From Vibrio sp. CAU 1672 (GTDB taxonomy: Bacteria; Pseudomonadota; Gammaproteobacteria; Enterobacterales; Vibrionaceae): a DNA stretch of 64,000 nt. The position numbers and the translations under genes are program-made. Location: positions 1 through 64,000 of the forward strand of contig NZ_JARHUF010000015.1 of NCBI RefSeq assembly GCF_029223195.1. The letters run 5' to 3'. Under the pieces are notes generated by a model. That model did no database searches and was not told where the DNA came from. It saw only the letters and a program-made list of their open reading frames with translations. Positions 33,893-42,852 of the stretch are shown here, in pieces (within the stretch, counting starts at the first letter, position 1; every line of letters starts with the position of its first letter).

Positions 33893-36319
33893 ATGAAACA
33901 TACTTTTAATCTATCACTGCTTTGTTCTGCGATCCTACTGGCTGGTTGTGGTGACAACACCGAAAGTTCAGGCACATCGGACATTGCTCAATATGAACCT
34001 TCGGTACAGGTGTTGCTGGATCGCGACACCTCAATCAAGTTCACCCTCCAGGGCGTAAATGCGGACGTTCCCGTTCCTTCCTACCTGCTAATGGATACCT
34101 GCGATGGTTCGCTCGGTTTACCAACCGGCGGAGACGATGCCCTGACTAATCCTCGCGCAGCCATGAATACGATGGACGGGTGGTCTACTTCAATGCCGAT
34201 CGTGCTTAACTTTAACGGCGCTGGGTTTAACCCGGGCATACTGACGTCAGGTGTAAACGTCATCAAAATCAACCAGCGCCTCACCGAATGGGACGGTCAA
34301 AGCAACCCTATTGATACGGTACTTAAACAGGGCGTCGATTACATTGTCAAAACCGACGGCAATGCCATGTATATCCAGTTCGCTGATGCACTGGACGAAT
34401 CGAGTGAGTACATTTTGTCTGTTACCCAGGAAGTAACAGACAAAAATGGCAACCCAATCGGCACCTCGTCAAGCTATGCTACCGCTAAATCCAAACAGGT
34501 GGTATTTAAAGCCGGCGACCTTGCATCTGTTCAGGCCGTTACCGGCGCTGTCGAAGGCATTTTTGGTTTAGCTACACAGCTGGGCCAGGCGAACATCAAC
34601 CCAGCTGATATCGTTTATTCGTCGTGGTTCAGTACTCAGTCTGTCGGTGATACTCTTGCAGCGGTGAAAGGTGTCACTGCGACTGGTTTTGCTACCGGGA
34701 AAAACACCCTAAACGAGCTGTACAAATTGGACCCGGAACAAGGTTCACTCGACCTGTCGACTGCTTACACCATGGCGTTGGGCGTAACTCAAGACTTCGA
34801 AACGGCGTTAGATGCTGACGAACACTTCAGCAAGTACATCAGCGCTGATGAGACGGCTAAAGCCGGGATCAAGAGCCTGTACTTAAACTCCGGCGCGAGG
34901 GTTAATGTTACCCAAGGCGTGGTTCGCCTACCTCATTACCTCGATAAAGGTGATGGCTGGAATATGCTGCCGATGAAAGCAGCAATGCCAAGCCTGGCTA
35001 AGTTAAGTGCCGCGCTGAAAGATAAAAATGAAGCCGCAAACATGGTTCAACAGTTATCTACCGGAGTGTTTGCCAAGGATCCTGTCGACGTGACTAAACT
35101 AGCCACCGATCCGACAGAGCAGCTAAAACTGGTAGGAACCAGCCTGTACCTGTCGAATGGCAGCCAGTTAGATTCAGAACGTAATATTTCTCGTTACTCT
35201 CCACTCCCAGAGGTACGCTCACTTGAGAATGTCGAGTTCTTGCTGTTTACCCCTGCCGAAGGCTTGGCCGAGGACGTTGTGATCTATCAGCATGGCATTA
35301 CCTCCGCCAAAGAAAACGCCTATTCGTTCGTCTACAACCTGGTAAATGCCGGTGTGGCGGTTATTGCGATTGACCTGCCGATCCACGGCACGCGCAGCCT
35401 GGATGAGCAGCGTTCAGCCAACATCAATACTTTAGCCTACTTAAACCTATCCAATCTGGCCGTTGCGCGCGATAACTTACGCCAGAGTATTCTGGATGTG
35501 CTGGGACTGCGTGCCAGCCTGGTCGTATCAGCCAAAGCCGGGTTATTAATGGAAAGTCCTCTGCAAGGCTACAACCCGATGACGGGCTCAAAGGTTAAAA
35601 TGCTTGGTCACTCGTTGGGTGGCATTGTGGCGACATCTGCGGTTGCTGCGGCCAACAACTCCCTTGGCAGCCTGAGCGCTGACGCACTCTACTCGTTTAG
35701 TGCCGCTTCGATCCAAAATGCAGGCGGACAGATCAGTAACTTACTATTCGGAGCAGAAGAGTTTGGCCCACAGATCAAACATAATCTGGCGTATGCGGCT
35801 TCAGCCGACTATAAAAAGTACGCAGTGAAGCAGTGTGCGGAGCTGAGCGACAAAGATTGTTACGATCTGTTTACCGAGCTGTCACCGGCTAATCAAGTTA
35901 ACAGCCTGGAAGCTCAGTTCGCATCCTTTAAATATGCAGCGCAGACGGCATTAGATACCGTCGATCCATTTACCAACGCGTCTGATCTGTTCAGCAATGG
36001 TACGCTTTCCACACCATTTTTGATGACTCAAGTCGAGGGTGATACTTACGTACCGAATACCGTTGCCAACGCCCCATTTGCTGGCACGCAAGCGTTAGCG
36101 GCTAAGCTTCGTTTAACTCAAGTAAACCAGGCCAAACCTGTGGTTATGCCAAAAGCGAGCTTTATTCAGTTCAATGATGTCGCCACGCACAGTACGTTTG
36201 CCGCGCCTGCCGGAACGTTTGTGGATTTTCAGCATCACGTTGAGATGCAGACACAAAATAGCCACTTTTTAGCAAATGATGAGCTGGCGGGTGTGGTGAA
36301 CACTTCTGTATTGAAATAA
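33893..36319 (+). CDS. volA: VolA-like outer-membrane lysophospholipase (Pla-1/cef lipase family)
   Basis: The 808-residue protein has a lipoprotein signal peptide with LAGC, so it is likely anchored and surface exposed. The N-terminal half (residues about 40-440) is the Pla-1/cef family domain. An alpha/beta-hydrolase domain follows (about 450-730) with the oxyanion region VIYQHGITSAKENAYSF and the nucleophile elbow MLGHSLGGIVATSA. Size, lipoprotein anchor and pairing with FadL match V. cholerae VolA, which cleaves lysophosphatidylcholine so that FadL can import the fatty acid (family knowledge). A terminator follows at 36344. Confidence 0.9.
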   Translation: MKHTFNLSLLCSAILLAGCGDNTESSGTSDIAQYEPSVQVLLDRDTSIKFTLQGVNADVPVPSYLLMDTCDGSLGLPTGGDDALTNPRAAMNTMDGWSTSMPIVLNFNGAGFNPGILTSGVNVIKINQRLTEWDGQSNPIDTVLKQGVDYIVKTDGNAMYIQFADALDESSEYILSVTQEVTDKNGNPIGTSSSYATAKSKQVVFKAGDLASVQAVTGAVEGIFGLATQLGQANINPADIVYSSWFSTQSVGDTLAAVKGVTATGFATGKNTLNELYKLDPEQGSLDLSTAYTMALGVTQDFETALDADEHFSKYISADETAKAGIKSLYLNSGARVNVTQGVVRLPHYLDKGDGWNMLPMKAAMPSLAKLSAALKDKNEAANMVQQLSTGVFAKDPVDVTKLATDPTEQLKLVGTSLYLSNGSQLDSERNISRYSPLPEVRSLENVEFLLFTPAEGLAEDVVIYQHGITSAKENAYSFVYNLVNAGVAVIAIDLPIHGTRSLDEQRSANINTLAYLNLSNLAVARDNLRQSILDVLGLRASLVVSAKAGLLMESPLQGYNPMTGSKVKMLGHSLGGIVATSAVAAANNSLGSLSADALYSFSAASIQNAGGQISNLLFGAEEFGPQIKHNLAYAASADYKKYAVKQCAELSDKDCYDLFTELSPANQVNSLEAQFASFKYAAQTALDTVDPFTNASDLFSNGTLSTPFLMTQVEGDTYVPNTVANAPFAGTQALAAKLRLTQVNQAKPVVMPKASFIQFNDVATHSTFAAPAGTFVDFQHHVEMQTQNSHFLANDELAGVVNTSVLK

Positions 36320-36343
36320 GTTCACCTCAATAAGTCAGTCAGT

Positions 36344-36370
36344 GAAAGCCCGGCCCTGAGCTGGGCTTTC
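36344..36370 (+). terminator. Intrinsic terminator of the fadL-volA operon
   Basis: GAAAGCCC (36344-36351) and GGGCTTTC (36363-36370) form the stem, followed by TATTTTG. The 36371-36582 stretch before the next gene is AT-rich and shows no other feature. Confidence 0.78.
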
Positions 36371-36582
36371 TATTTTGAGCCGATAGTCGCTAAACTTAAA
36401 AATCCAATGATTCGCATAAAAAACAAGTCATTTTCCATCAAATTACGTGATTATCTGGTGTATTGGTTATGTTTTCCCAGTTTTACTGGAAAATATTCGG
36501 TTTAATTTCCTCATACCCCTTCTATTTCTCAGGATAAAGTGGATAATACCCGCCACGATTAAAATTACTAAGGTGAGTCCTT

Positions 36583-37140
36583 ATGTCTATTGAAGCTACT
36601 ATGCTTGCTCGCTGCGAGTCAAAATGTGAATTGTGTTCTTCTGAATCTGCGCTTTCGGCCTATCCTGTGCCACCGCACAGCCATGTCACGGTAGATACCG
36701 CGATCATGGTATGTGACAAGTGCCAGGGTGAGATCGAAGACCCACAAGACATTAACCACTGGCGCTGTCTAAACGAAAGCATGTGGAGCCAGGTTCCTGC
36801 GGTACAAGTAACAGCATGGCGCCAACTGACTCGCCTGAACAGTGAAAGCTGGGCTCAAGATGCTCTTGACATGATGTACATGGAAGAAGAGCAAATGAAC
36901 TGGGCAATGCAGGGTATGTCAGCTGATGACAAACCATTTGATTGTAACGGTGTTGAGCTGAAAAAAGGCGATGACGTAACGGTAATCAAAGACCTTCCGG
37001 TTAAAGGCACGAATCAGGTAATCAAGCAAGGTACTGTGATTCGCGGCATCAGCATTGGCAGCGATCCTAAGCTGGTCTCTGGTAAAGCAAACGGCGGCCA
37101 ATCTATGTATGTAATCGCAGAGTACTGCCGTAAAAAATAA
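36583..37140 (+). CDS. PhnA/YjdM-like zinc-ribbon protein
   Basis: The 185-residue protein has an N-terminal zinc ribbon (CELCSSES and CDKCQGEI, near residues 18-53) and a C-terminal PhnA-type domain (about 118-185: DCNGVELKKGDDVTVIKDLPV, then GGQSMYVIAEYCRKK). A middle helical stretch (about 55-115) makes it longer than E. coli YjdM. Despite the name, PhnA/YjdM is not shown to act on phosphonates, so I give no reaction. It is monocistronic with a very strong terminator. Confidence 0.85.
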   Translation: MSIEATMLARCESKCELCSSESALSAYPVPPHSHVTVDTAIMVCDKCQGEIEDPQDINHWRCLNESMWSQVPAVQVTAWRQLTRLNSESWAQDALDMMYMEEEQMNWAMQGMSADDKPFDCNGVELKKGDDVTVIKDLPVKGTNQVIKQGTVIRGISIGSDPKLVSGKANGGQSMYVIAEYCRKK

Positions 37141-37152
37141 CCCTTCCGGTTA

Positions 37153-37182
37153 AACAAAAAGCGCCTGTTGGCGCTTTTTGTT
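37153..37182. terminator. Strong terminator
   Basis: AACAAAAAGCGCC (37153-37165) and GGCGCTTTTTGTT (37170-37182) form a perfect 13-bp stem with a 4-nt loop. T-runs on both strands make it usable by the convergent small gene at 37220 as well. Confidence 0.92.
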
Positions 37183-37219
37183 TAACTGCTACATTGTTTT
37201 CACTTATTTGCTTATTTGC

Positions 37220-37411
37220 TTATCGGCACATACCAATGTCTTTTTGCATGTGCGCAGACAGGTCTTCTGCGTTGTAACTGCGAGTTGCTGTATTATCCAC
37301 AAAAAGAATATCTAGTAAGTGAGCAATCAATCCTTTGAAGTTAACCGCATAGGTTTTCTTATCCATAGAGGTTGGTAAAGCGATATTTGTCATCTGAATA
37401 GCTTGTGCCAT
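37220..37411 (-). CDS. Small conserved protein with a DUF1127-like C-terminus
   Basis: The 63-residue protein has an aliphatic middle (FKGLIAHLLDILFVDN) and ends LSAHMQKDIGMCR. The end resembles the L-x-D-x-x-x-KDIGLxR tail of DUF1127 (YjiS-like) proteins, although the usual arginine-rich front part is missing. An in-frame ATG 37411 and a convergent terminator support a real gene. Function is unknown. The 280-bp region upstream (37412-37692) is AT-rich and shows no further gene. Confidence 0.6.
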   Translation of the reverse strand: MAQAIQMTNIALPTSMDKKTYAVNFKGLIAHLLDILFVDNTATRSYNAEDLSAHMQKDIGMCR

Positions 37412-37692
37412 AAGAGCCTCTCTATAAATCGGTAACTTGTGTCGTTGGCTGTATATTAGTTGCTAATCGACTGAGTCAAAAATGACAAAATTTCCAAATT
37501 CGGATTATTATTTCTAATAAAACAACCCATTAACAACCCCTGGGAATGGTTCGGCAGCTAACATGCATAGATACTCACCAAAGCCGCCTACGCGATGCAT
37601 AACAAGACATACTCAGTCTATTTGCAATGACAAATGACACATACGATTAACATTTGATGTTTTCAATTTCGTGACATTTGTCCATCGCCGAC

Positions 37693-38709
37693 TTATTTTT
37701 GATTAGTAATTTTTACACTTAGTTTATTGATTTGTCTGCTATGATTGATGGACAAAATGATCGCACTTGACATTACTAGCACCAGGAAACACAACGACCA
37801 CAGGGTCGGTATTTCATACACAGTGTCAACTAACAACATCTTGATCCCAATAAACAGCATGATCACCGATAAGGCTGGTTTCAAGTATACAAACTTATCT
37901 AACATTGCTTGCAGTACAAAATACAATGAACGCAAACCAAGCAAGGCAAAGACATTGGCAGCTAAGACCAGGAATGGTTCCTGCGTAACTGCAAATATCG
38001 CAGGGATAGAGTCTAAGGCAAACATTACATCCATCACCGCAATCACCCCTATCACGATAAGCATTGGGGTGACACACCACTTCCCTGCGCGATGAATCAG
38101 GACTTGCTGACCATGATACTGTTCACTAACAGGTAAAAAACGCCGGATGAATTGTTCTGGATAAGGGTTAACTGATTCATGCTCGTCTTTCTCGATGGCC
38201 AGCTGAATCCCAGTCCAAATGAGAAATGCGGCAAACAGGTACAGTACCCAATGGTATTGGGCCAGCAACTGTGCGCCAATCGCTATCATCAATGCACGAA
38301 GCAATAAAGCACCGATAACCCCCCACAGCAGAGCTCGGGGACGTAACTCTTCCGGTACTTTGTACTGAGAAAAGATAATCGCAAACACAAACAAATTATC
38401 GACACTGAGCGACTTTTCCAGTAAATAGCCCGTTATAAAAGCAATCGTCGCTTTTTCATGAGAATAGTCGCTGTTGGGTGCGTAGAAATCCCATCCAAAA
38501 TAGATTGTCGTGGCAAAGGCAAATGCCAGCAGGAACCAAAACAGACTCCAACTCACCGCTTTTTTCATACTGATAGCGCCGCCACGTGTTTGATGAATAT
38601 CAATGCCAATCAGAGCAAGCGTCAACATGCCGAAGGTTACATACATGAAAGCTGGGCTTTGAGTAAAAACGGGATCACTAAACTGAATGATATTTTCGAA
38701 AAAAGACAT
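37693..38709 (-). CDS. alx: TerC/Alx-family integral membrane protein, probable Mn2+ exporter
   Basis: I place the start at ATG 38709, 22 codons inside the longest frame, because GGGAGG lies 5-6 nt upstream and the discarded part is riboswitch leader. The 338-residue protein has about nine membrane helices and the TerC signatures GYLLEKSLSVDNLFVFAIIF and DVMFALDSIPAIFAVT, with acidic residues in the membrane. E. coli Alx is the closest named protein and its leader carries the same yybP-ykoY element. The riboswitch strongly supports manganese-controlled expression and hence a manganese-export role. Tellurite is only the historical family name. Confidence 0.9.
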   Translation of the reverse strand: MSFFENIIQFSDPVFTQSPAFMYVTFGMLTLALIGIDIHQTRGGAISMKKAVSWSLFWFLLAFAFATTIYFGWDFYAPNSDYSHEKATIAFITGYLLEKSLSVDNLFVFAIIFSQYKVPEELRPRALLWGVIGALLLRALMIAIGAQLLAQYHWVLYLFAAFLIWTGIQLAIEKDEHESVNPYPEQFIRRFLPVSEQYHGQQVLIHRAGKWCVTPMLIVIGVIAVMDVMFALDSIPAIFAVTQEPFLVLAANVFALLGLRSLYFVLQAMLDKFVYLKPALSVIMLFIGIKMLLVDTVYEIPTLWSLCFLVLVMSSAIILSINHSRQINKLSVKITNQK

Positions 38710-38713
38710 ATAT

Positions 38714-38752
38714 CCTCCCTGGCGGAAGGAAATGCATAGGAAGACCTTCCGC
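38714..38752 (-). promoter_or_regulatory. Expression-platform hairpin next to the alx ribosome-binding site
   Basis: On the transcript GCGGAAGG and CCTTCCGC form an 8-bp stem (38745-38752 with 38722-38729), immediately before the GGGAGG Shine-Dalgarno (38714-38720). The loop contains UCUUCCU, which could pair with the Shine-Dalgarno in an alternative fold. This suits translational control by the upstream aptamer. Confidence 0.55.
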
Positions 38753-38796
38753 ATACAATACAAACTAGCAGGCATAGGACTTGTGTCTGCTGATGA

Positions 38797-38925
38797 TGAA
38801 TGCGTTGGTCTCGTTACGGTGAAAGCTCAGATAATGCCAGGCTGTTCACCTTTACTTACCGGATAAGCGTGCGCTTAACGAGATGACGATAAGTAAAATT
38901 GTGTGACTACTCCCCAAACGATGCA
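38797..38925 (-). ncRNA. yybP-ykoY (Mn2+) riboswitch aptamer upstream of alx
   Basis: On the minus strand the leader reads GGGGAGTAG (38907-38915), then CGTCA (near 38884-38888), and ends CGAGACC (38807-38813). These are the invariant internal-loop sequences of the yybP-ykoY manganese riboswitch. Between them TTTACTTA pairs perfectly with TAAGTAAA, and GGTGAA pairs with TTCACC. The flanks pair imperfectly as P1. The class binds Mn2+ and commonly precedes TerC/Alx and MntP exporters, exactly the gene found downstream. Confidence 0.9.
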
Positions 38926-39001
38926 GATCATACGCTGTAAATGCGAAATCGCCAACAAATAATCCTTATCCTTAAGGTTATAACCAATTGTTATTTTTCC
39001 C

Positions 39002-39031
39002 AAAAAAAGCAAAAGGGAGCAATAAGCTCCC
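39002..39031 (-). terminator. Intrinsic terminator upstream of the alx leader
   Basis: GGGAGC (39015-39020) pairs with GCTCCC (39026-39031). Read on the minus strand the stem is followed by TTTTGCTTTTTTT. It ends the transcript of the 31-residue small ORF and insulates the riboswitch promoter, which must lie in 38926-39001. Confidence 0.82.
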
Positions 39032-39056
39032 TATTTACTACAGATTGATAACGGCA

Positions 39057-39152
39057 TTAAATCCCACTGGCCGGCACAAAATACACCAAGGTTGACCAAA
39101 CGGCCACCCATGCCACTACCACGGCCAAATCAGCCCAGTCTTTGTTCCACAT
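39057..39152 (-). CDS. Candidate 31-residue single-helix membrane protein
   Basis: A 31-codon frame starts at ATG 39152 with AGGA 7 nt upstream. It opens MWNKDWADLAVVVAWVAVW and continues as a hydrophobic helix to VPASGI. Four tryptophans and a single transmembrane helix are typical of small inner-membrane proteins. It sits 65 bp after the 5'-nucleotidase gene on the same strand and is followed by a terminator at 39002, so it may be the last gene of that transcript. No family is recognised. Confidence 0.58.
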   Translation of the reverse strand: MWNKDWADLAVVVAWVAVWSTLVYFVPASGI

Positions 39153-39217
39153 ACTTCTTTCCTCTCAAACGCATGTAGCGCCTGAGAGAAAAGCAAATTA
39201 GATACCAAAAATTATCA

Positions 39218-40957
39218 TTAAAGCCGTTGTGAGTGAGAGTTGTGATGTTGATTCAAATAACTTGGCACATCAGACAACAGCTCAATAAAACAGTCTGCCA
39301 TTGACATTAGGCTAATGTAGCCCTCGCCTTTCATTTCAAGTAGCGCGTCATAACCCTCTTTGCCTTTCATGGTATATGCTGACGAAGCGCCTTTATACCA
39401 GCTATTTTGCTCAACGGGCGTCCATTGCTGACCATCAAAAATATCAAGCCGCTTAATACGATTGCCTAATGGTGCCAGCTTGTCGTATTCAAAACTCAAA
39501 TTGTGAGTGTAAGGGTAACTTCCTGAGCCGGTTCCTATGACACCGTTATTCAAAGCGTTGTTAATCGCACCTTCCAGTGTACGTCGAATCGCATCGCCCT
39601 GTATCTCATAACAACCGATTGGCACGGCAAAGGGCAATAACTTTCCGGCAATGTCAGCTACGGTAATCGTCCCTGGGTTGAATGATGACCGAACTCCACC
39701 GGCATTATGAATCGCAAACTGAACCTCATGCCCTCGCTTGTTTAAGCTGTACAAAAATGACTCTGCGACCGCCGGGGCCAACTCACTTCCGCCAAACTCA
39801 TCCGGCACTCTTAAATGACGCAGTTTCACCGGAGTATGGGCAATGACTTCTGACTGTAACCGTCTGACCTGCGGAATGTATTTGTTGTTTAAAATCGACT
39901 GCGTTTCCGGGTGCTTTTTGCACACAACGACATTAGGCTGTCCGTGGATGAAATCACACGCCACCTGAAACATACCTTGGTCCAACTGCTCGTTTAGTTT
40001 TGAATCCCAGAAAATTCGGCGCCCCAACAGCAGTTCGTTTTGACCAGTGTGCATTGTTGTTTTGCCGTTTTCATCAAATGTTAAGACGCAATGCCCCATC
40101 GTCAACGCATGGTAACCGGCTTGTACCACATAGGTACCATTGACTCTGACACCGTATGGTTCGTCTTTACCCAAGCCAATTAGCGAAAAGTCACCTTGTA
40201 ACTTATGACTGTGGCCGCCAACAATAATACCAATTCCATCAACTTGTCTGGCGAGTTCCAGATCGCCTTCATAACCTAAATGACTTAATACAATTACCTT
40301 ATTGATGCCAGCCTGATGAATTTGCTCAACAGTTCGCTGCGCTGTGGCAATCGCAGGCATAAACGGAGTGTCGGCATCTGGGTTCGCAATATCGGACATC
40401 TTATCAATCGATACACCAAAGATGGCCACTGGCTCACCATCAAATTTTTTGATGATGTAACTTGCGCTTTGTGTGCCGGGTTGATAGCTGGCGATGTTAT
40501 CAAGTTCACTTAACCGGTGCACTTTGTCATGTGACTCATCTGACAGGTTCCAGTTACCGGCAAGCAAAGGAAACTGGATCCGCTGGCAAAACTGAGCCAC
40601 CGGTTCATTCCCCATATCCAGTTCATGGTTACCCAGTGCCATCGCGTCAATACCAATGGCATTGAGCAGATCGGCATTTGCTTTTCCTTTAAATAAAGAA
40701 AAATACAACGTGCCCTGGAAACAGTCGCCGGCATGAAGAAAAAGTGTTCCACGGCCCTGGCGGTCGGCATCTTCTCTTAATTGCTCGATACGGGTAGCGA
40801 TACGTGAAAAGCCACCAGCACTAACATAAGGTTCTAGCGAGAGTTCGTCGTTAATACGGAGTTTTAGCTGTAATGACGTTGGCTCAAAATAGGAATGAGT
40901 GTCATTGATGTGTGCCAGTGTAAGTGTGACTGGCTTATGATTATTGTTCACTGTCAT
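39218..40957 (-). CDS. 5'-nucleotidase/UDP-sugar hydrolase-like phosphoesterase without signal peptide
   Basis: The protein has the two-domain UshA plan. An N-terminal metallophosphatase has DTHSYF, HAGDCFQGTLYF, ALGNHELD, VLSHLGYEGD and IIVGGHSHK, the full set of metal ligands. The C-terminal 5'-nucleotidase domain has NAGGVRSSFNPGTITVADI and later GYDALLEM. UshA and CpdB are periplasmic, but here the N-terminus (MTVNNNHKPVTLTLAHIND) enters the catalytic domain directly, with no room for a signal peptide. A cytoplasmic role is implied, unless export uses an unusual route. I use Met6 of the longest frame (579 residues). Confidence 0.88.
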   Translation of the reverse strand: MTVNNNHKPVTLTLAHINDTHSYFEPTSLQLKLRINDELSLEPYVSAGGFSRIATRIEQLREDADRQGRGTLFLHAGDCFQGTLYFSLFKGKANADLLNAIGIDAMALGNHELDMGNEPVAQFCQRIQFPLLAGNWNLSDESHDKVHRLSELDNIASYQPGTQSASYIIKKFDGEPVAIFGVSIDKMSDIANPDADTPFMPAIATAQRTVEQIHQAGINKVIVLSHLGYEGDLELARQVDGIGIIVGGHSHKLQGDFSLIGLGKDEPYGVRVNGTYVVQAGYHALTMGHCVLTFDENGKTTMHTGQNELLLGRRIFWDSKLNEQLDQGMFQVACDFIHGQPNVVVCKKHPETQSILNNKYIPQVRRLQSEVIAHTPVKLRHLRVPDEFGGSELAPAVAESFLYSLNKRGHEVQFAIHNAGGVRSSFNPGTITVADIAGKLLPFAVPIGCYEIQGDAIRRTLEGAINNALNNGVIGTGSGSYPYTHNLSFEYDKLAPLGNRIKRLDIFDGQQWTPVEQNSWYKGASSAYTMKGKEGYDALLEMKGEGYISLMSMADCFIELLSDVPSYLNQHHNSHSQRL

Positions 40958-41214
40958 CTTCTCTCTCATCATTCCTGCTAATAGTAATAGGTAAATGATG
41001 ACAGAAACATGACTATTATGAAACAGAGATTTTCTATTACATATTTACGTGATCGCGGCTGAATAACTCCACCAGTGAAAGCCCGCCAGAAAAATACCGG
41101 TCTTTATCTAGTGACAGTTTTGTGAACTCAAGTTAGCTCATACAGAGGTTTTTAATATATGCTTAGGAAAGGCGATTAATTCTAATAAATCAAATAATTG
41201 CAAGGAGGAGTGCG

Positions 41215-42852
41215 ATGAGATTAGATCGTGTTGAAATCTCAGGCTTTAGAGGCATCAAGCGCCTGGCACTCTCTTTTGATGAGCTGACAACTCTCATTGG
41301 TGAAAATACCTGGGGTAAATCTTCATTACTTGACGCGTTATCGATTGTTTTATCTGCCAGTGGTGAGCTTTATCAGTTTGAGATACGAGATTTTCACGTT
41401 GACTATTCGATTTCTCACCCGCAAACACAACATTTACAAGTCATTCTTTGTTTCAAAGCGAGGGACAAACAAGAAACCACAGCCGGACGGTATCGTAGAC
41501 TCAAACCCGCATGGTGTGAAACTGAAGATGGAGAACACAAAATTTTCTATCGTATCAGTGCATCACGTGACGGGCATAACGTGACGACGTCACGGGCATT
41601 CCTAGACAAGGACGGTAGCCAAAAGCAAATACATCACGCAGATAAAATCGCAATGGAACTCATGACCTTACACCCCGTTATTCGTTTGCGTGACTCAAGG
41701 CGCTTTCCCCACCCGATTGCCGAAAACGGGAACGGCAAAAATGCACGCATTGAGAAACGGATCAGCAATACCTGCCGTCGTCTGGGGGCGATGCCAGGTC
41801 ATGTGAACAAAGGAGAAATTCGCAGTAGCCTGAACTCGATGCAAACTTTGGTTGAGCACTACTTCTCATTCCGCAACGATTCCAGAAAGAGCGACCCACG
41901 TAAACCAAGGGACGGGCTGTTTTATGCCAGCCCTTCCTCAGAACAAGGCCTGAGCCAGTTTTTAAAAGCTAATAAAAACAAGCAAACCCGTCTATTGTTA
42001 CTTGGGGTGTTAAACGCCTTTCTCCAGGCGAAGGGCCCCAACGAGCTACGCCGTTGCGCTCGTCCTATCTTGATCGTTGAAGATCCGGAAGGGCGATTAC
42101 ACCCCACTCATTTAGCGCGCGCCTGGGGTTTGCTGCAGTTGCTGCCAATGCAAAAAATCTTAACCACTAACAGTGGAGATATGCTGGGTTCAGTACCTAT
42201 CTCCACTATCCGGCGATTAGTCCGTTTATCGGACCGAACTGTCACCAAGAACCTCAAAGCCGGACGGTTCAGCACCGATGAACTAAGACGAATCGGTTTT
42301 CATATTCGATTTCACCGCTCCGGTGCCTTATTCGCCCGATGTTGGTTACTGGTCGAAGGTGAAACTGAAGTATGGCTGTTTAATGAGTTGGCTCGACAAT
42401 GCGGTTATGATCTCGCAGCGGAGGGGGTTCAGATCGTTGAGTTTGCCCAATCAGGCTTACGCTCATTGATTAAAGTGGCCAAAGAGTTTGGCATAGACTG
42501 GCATGTTGTTACTGATGGTGATGCGGCAGGTAAAAAGTACGCCCAAACCGTAAAAACCCAGTTGGGAATCGATCAAGAACGCCACCGATTGACCGAACTG
42601 CCTGATAAAGACATCGAGCATTTCTTGTACAACAATGGTTTTGAAATTTTCTTTAAGGATATTATCAAAGTTCCTCATGACCACCCGATACCCGCCAAAA
42701 AAGTAGTCCACCGCGTTTTGAAGAAACACGCTAAGCCTGATCTGGCATTAGCCATTGTTTCTCATTGTGAAGCGAAAGGAATGGATTTTATCCCGGTACT
42801 GTTACGTTGGACCTTAAAACGGGTTGTCACCATGGCCAATGGCAACACATAA
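41215..42852 (+). CDS. ybjD: OLD-family ATPase/TOPRIM protein (YbjD-like, DUF2813)
   Basis: The 545-residue protein begins with an AAA/SMC-like ATPase: MRLDRVEISGFRGI, Walker A GENTWGKSSLLDAL (near 30-43) and ABC-type Walker B ILIVEDPEGRLHP (near 284-296). A C-terminal TOPRIM domain follows (about 380-500) with LLVEGETEVWLFNELA and VVTDGDAAGKKYA. This is the OLD nuclease architecture, and YbjD is the E. coli relative. OLD proteins act as ATP-dependent nucleases, some in phage defence, but this class is also ordinary core genome. No partner such as GajB is adjacent. GGAGG precedes the ATG by about 6 nt. Confidence 0.9.
   Translation: MRLDRVEISGFRGIKRLALSFDELTTLIGENTWGKSSLLDALSIVLSASGELYQFEIRDFHVDYSISHPQTQHLQVILCFKARDKQETTAGRYRRLKPAWCETEDGEHKIFYRISASRDGHNVTTSRAFLDKDGSQKQIHHADKIAMELMTLHPVIRLRDSRRFPHPIAENGNGKNARIEKRISNTCRRLGAMPGHVNKGEIRSSLNSMQTLVEHYFSFRNDSRKSDPRKPRDGLFYASPSSEQGLSQFLKANKNKQTRLLLLGVLNAFLQAKGPNELRRCARPILIVEDPEGRLHPTHLARAWGLLQLLPMQKILTTNSGDMLGSVPISTIRRLVRLSDRTVTKNLKAGRFSTDELRRIGFHIRFHRSGALFARCWLLVEGETEVWLFNELARQCGYDLAAEGVQIVEFAQSGLRSLIKVAKEFGIDWHVVTDGDAAGKKYAQTVKTQLGIDQERHRLTELPDKDIEHFLYNNGFEIFFKDIIKVPHDHPIPAKKVVHRVLKKHAKPDLALAIVSHCEAKGMDFIPVLLRWTLKRVVTMANGNT

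Noticed and set aside
37203..37222. Tandem TTATTTGC repeat
   Set aside because: Only about two and a half copies of an 8-mer are present, after the stop of a small gene; too short to mean anything.
41215..42852. Anti-phage defence island around the OLD-type ATPase
   Set aside because: No UvrD-like GajB, reverse transcriptase, toxin or other defence gene is adjacent; the protein matches the core YbjD type and its composition is like the neighbours.
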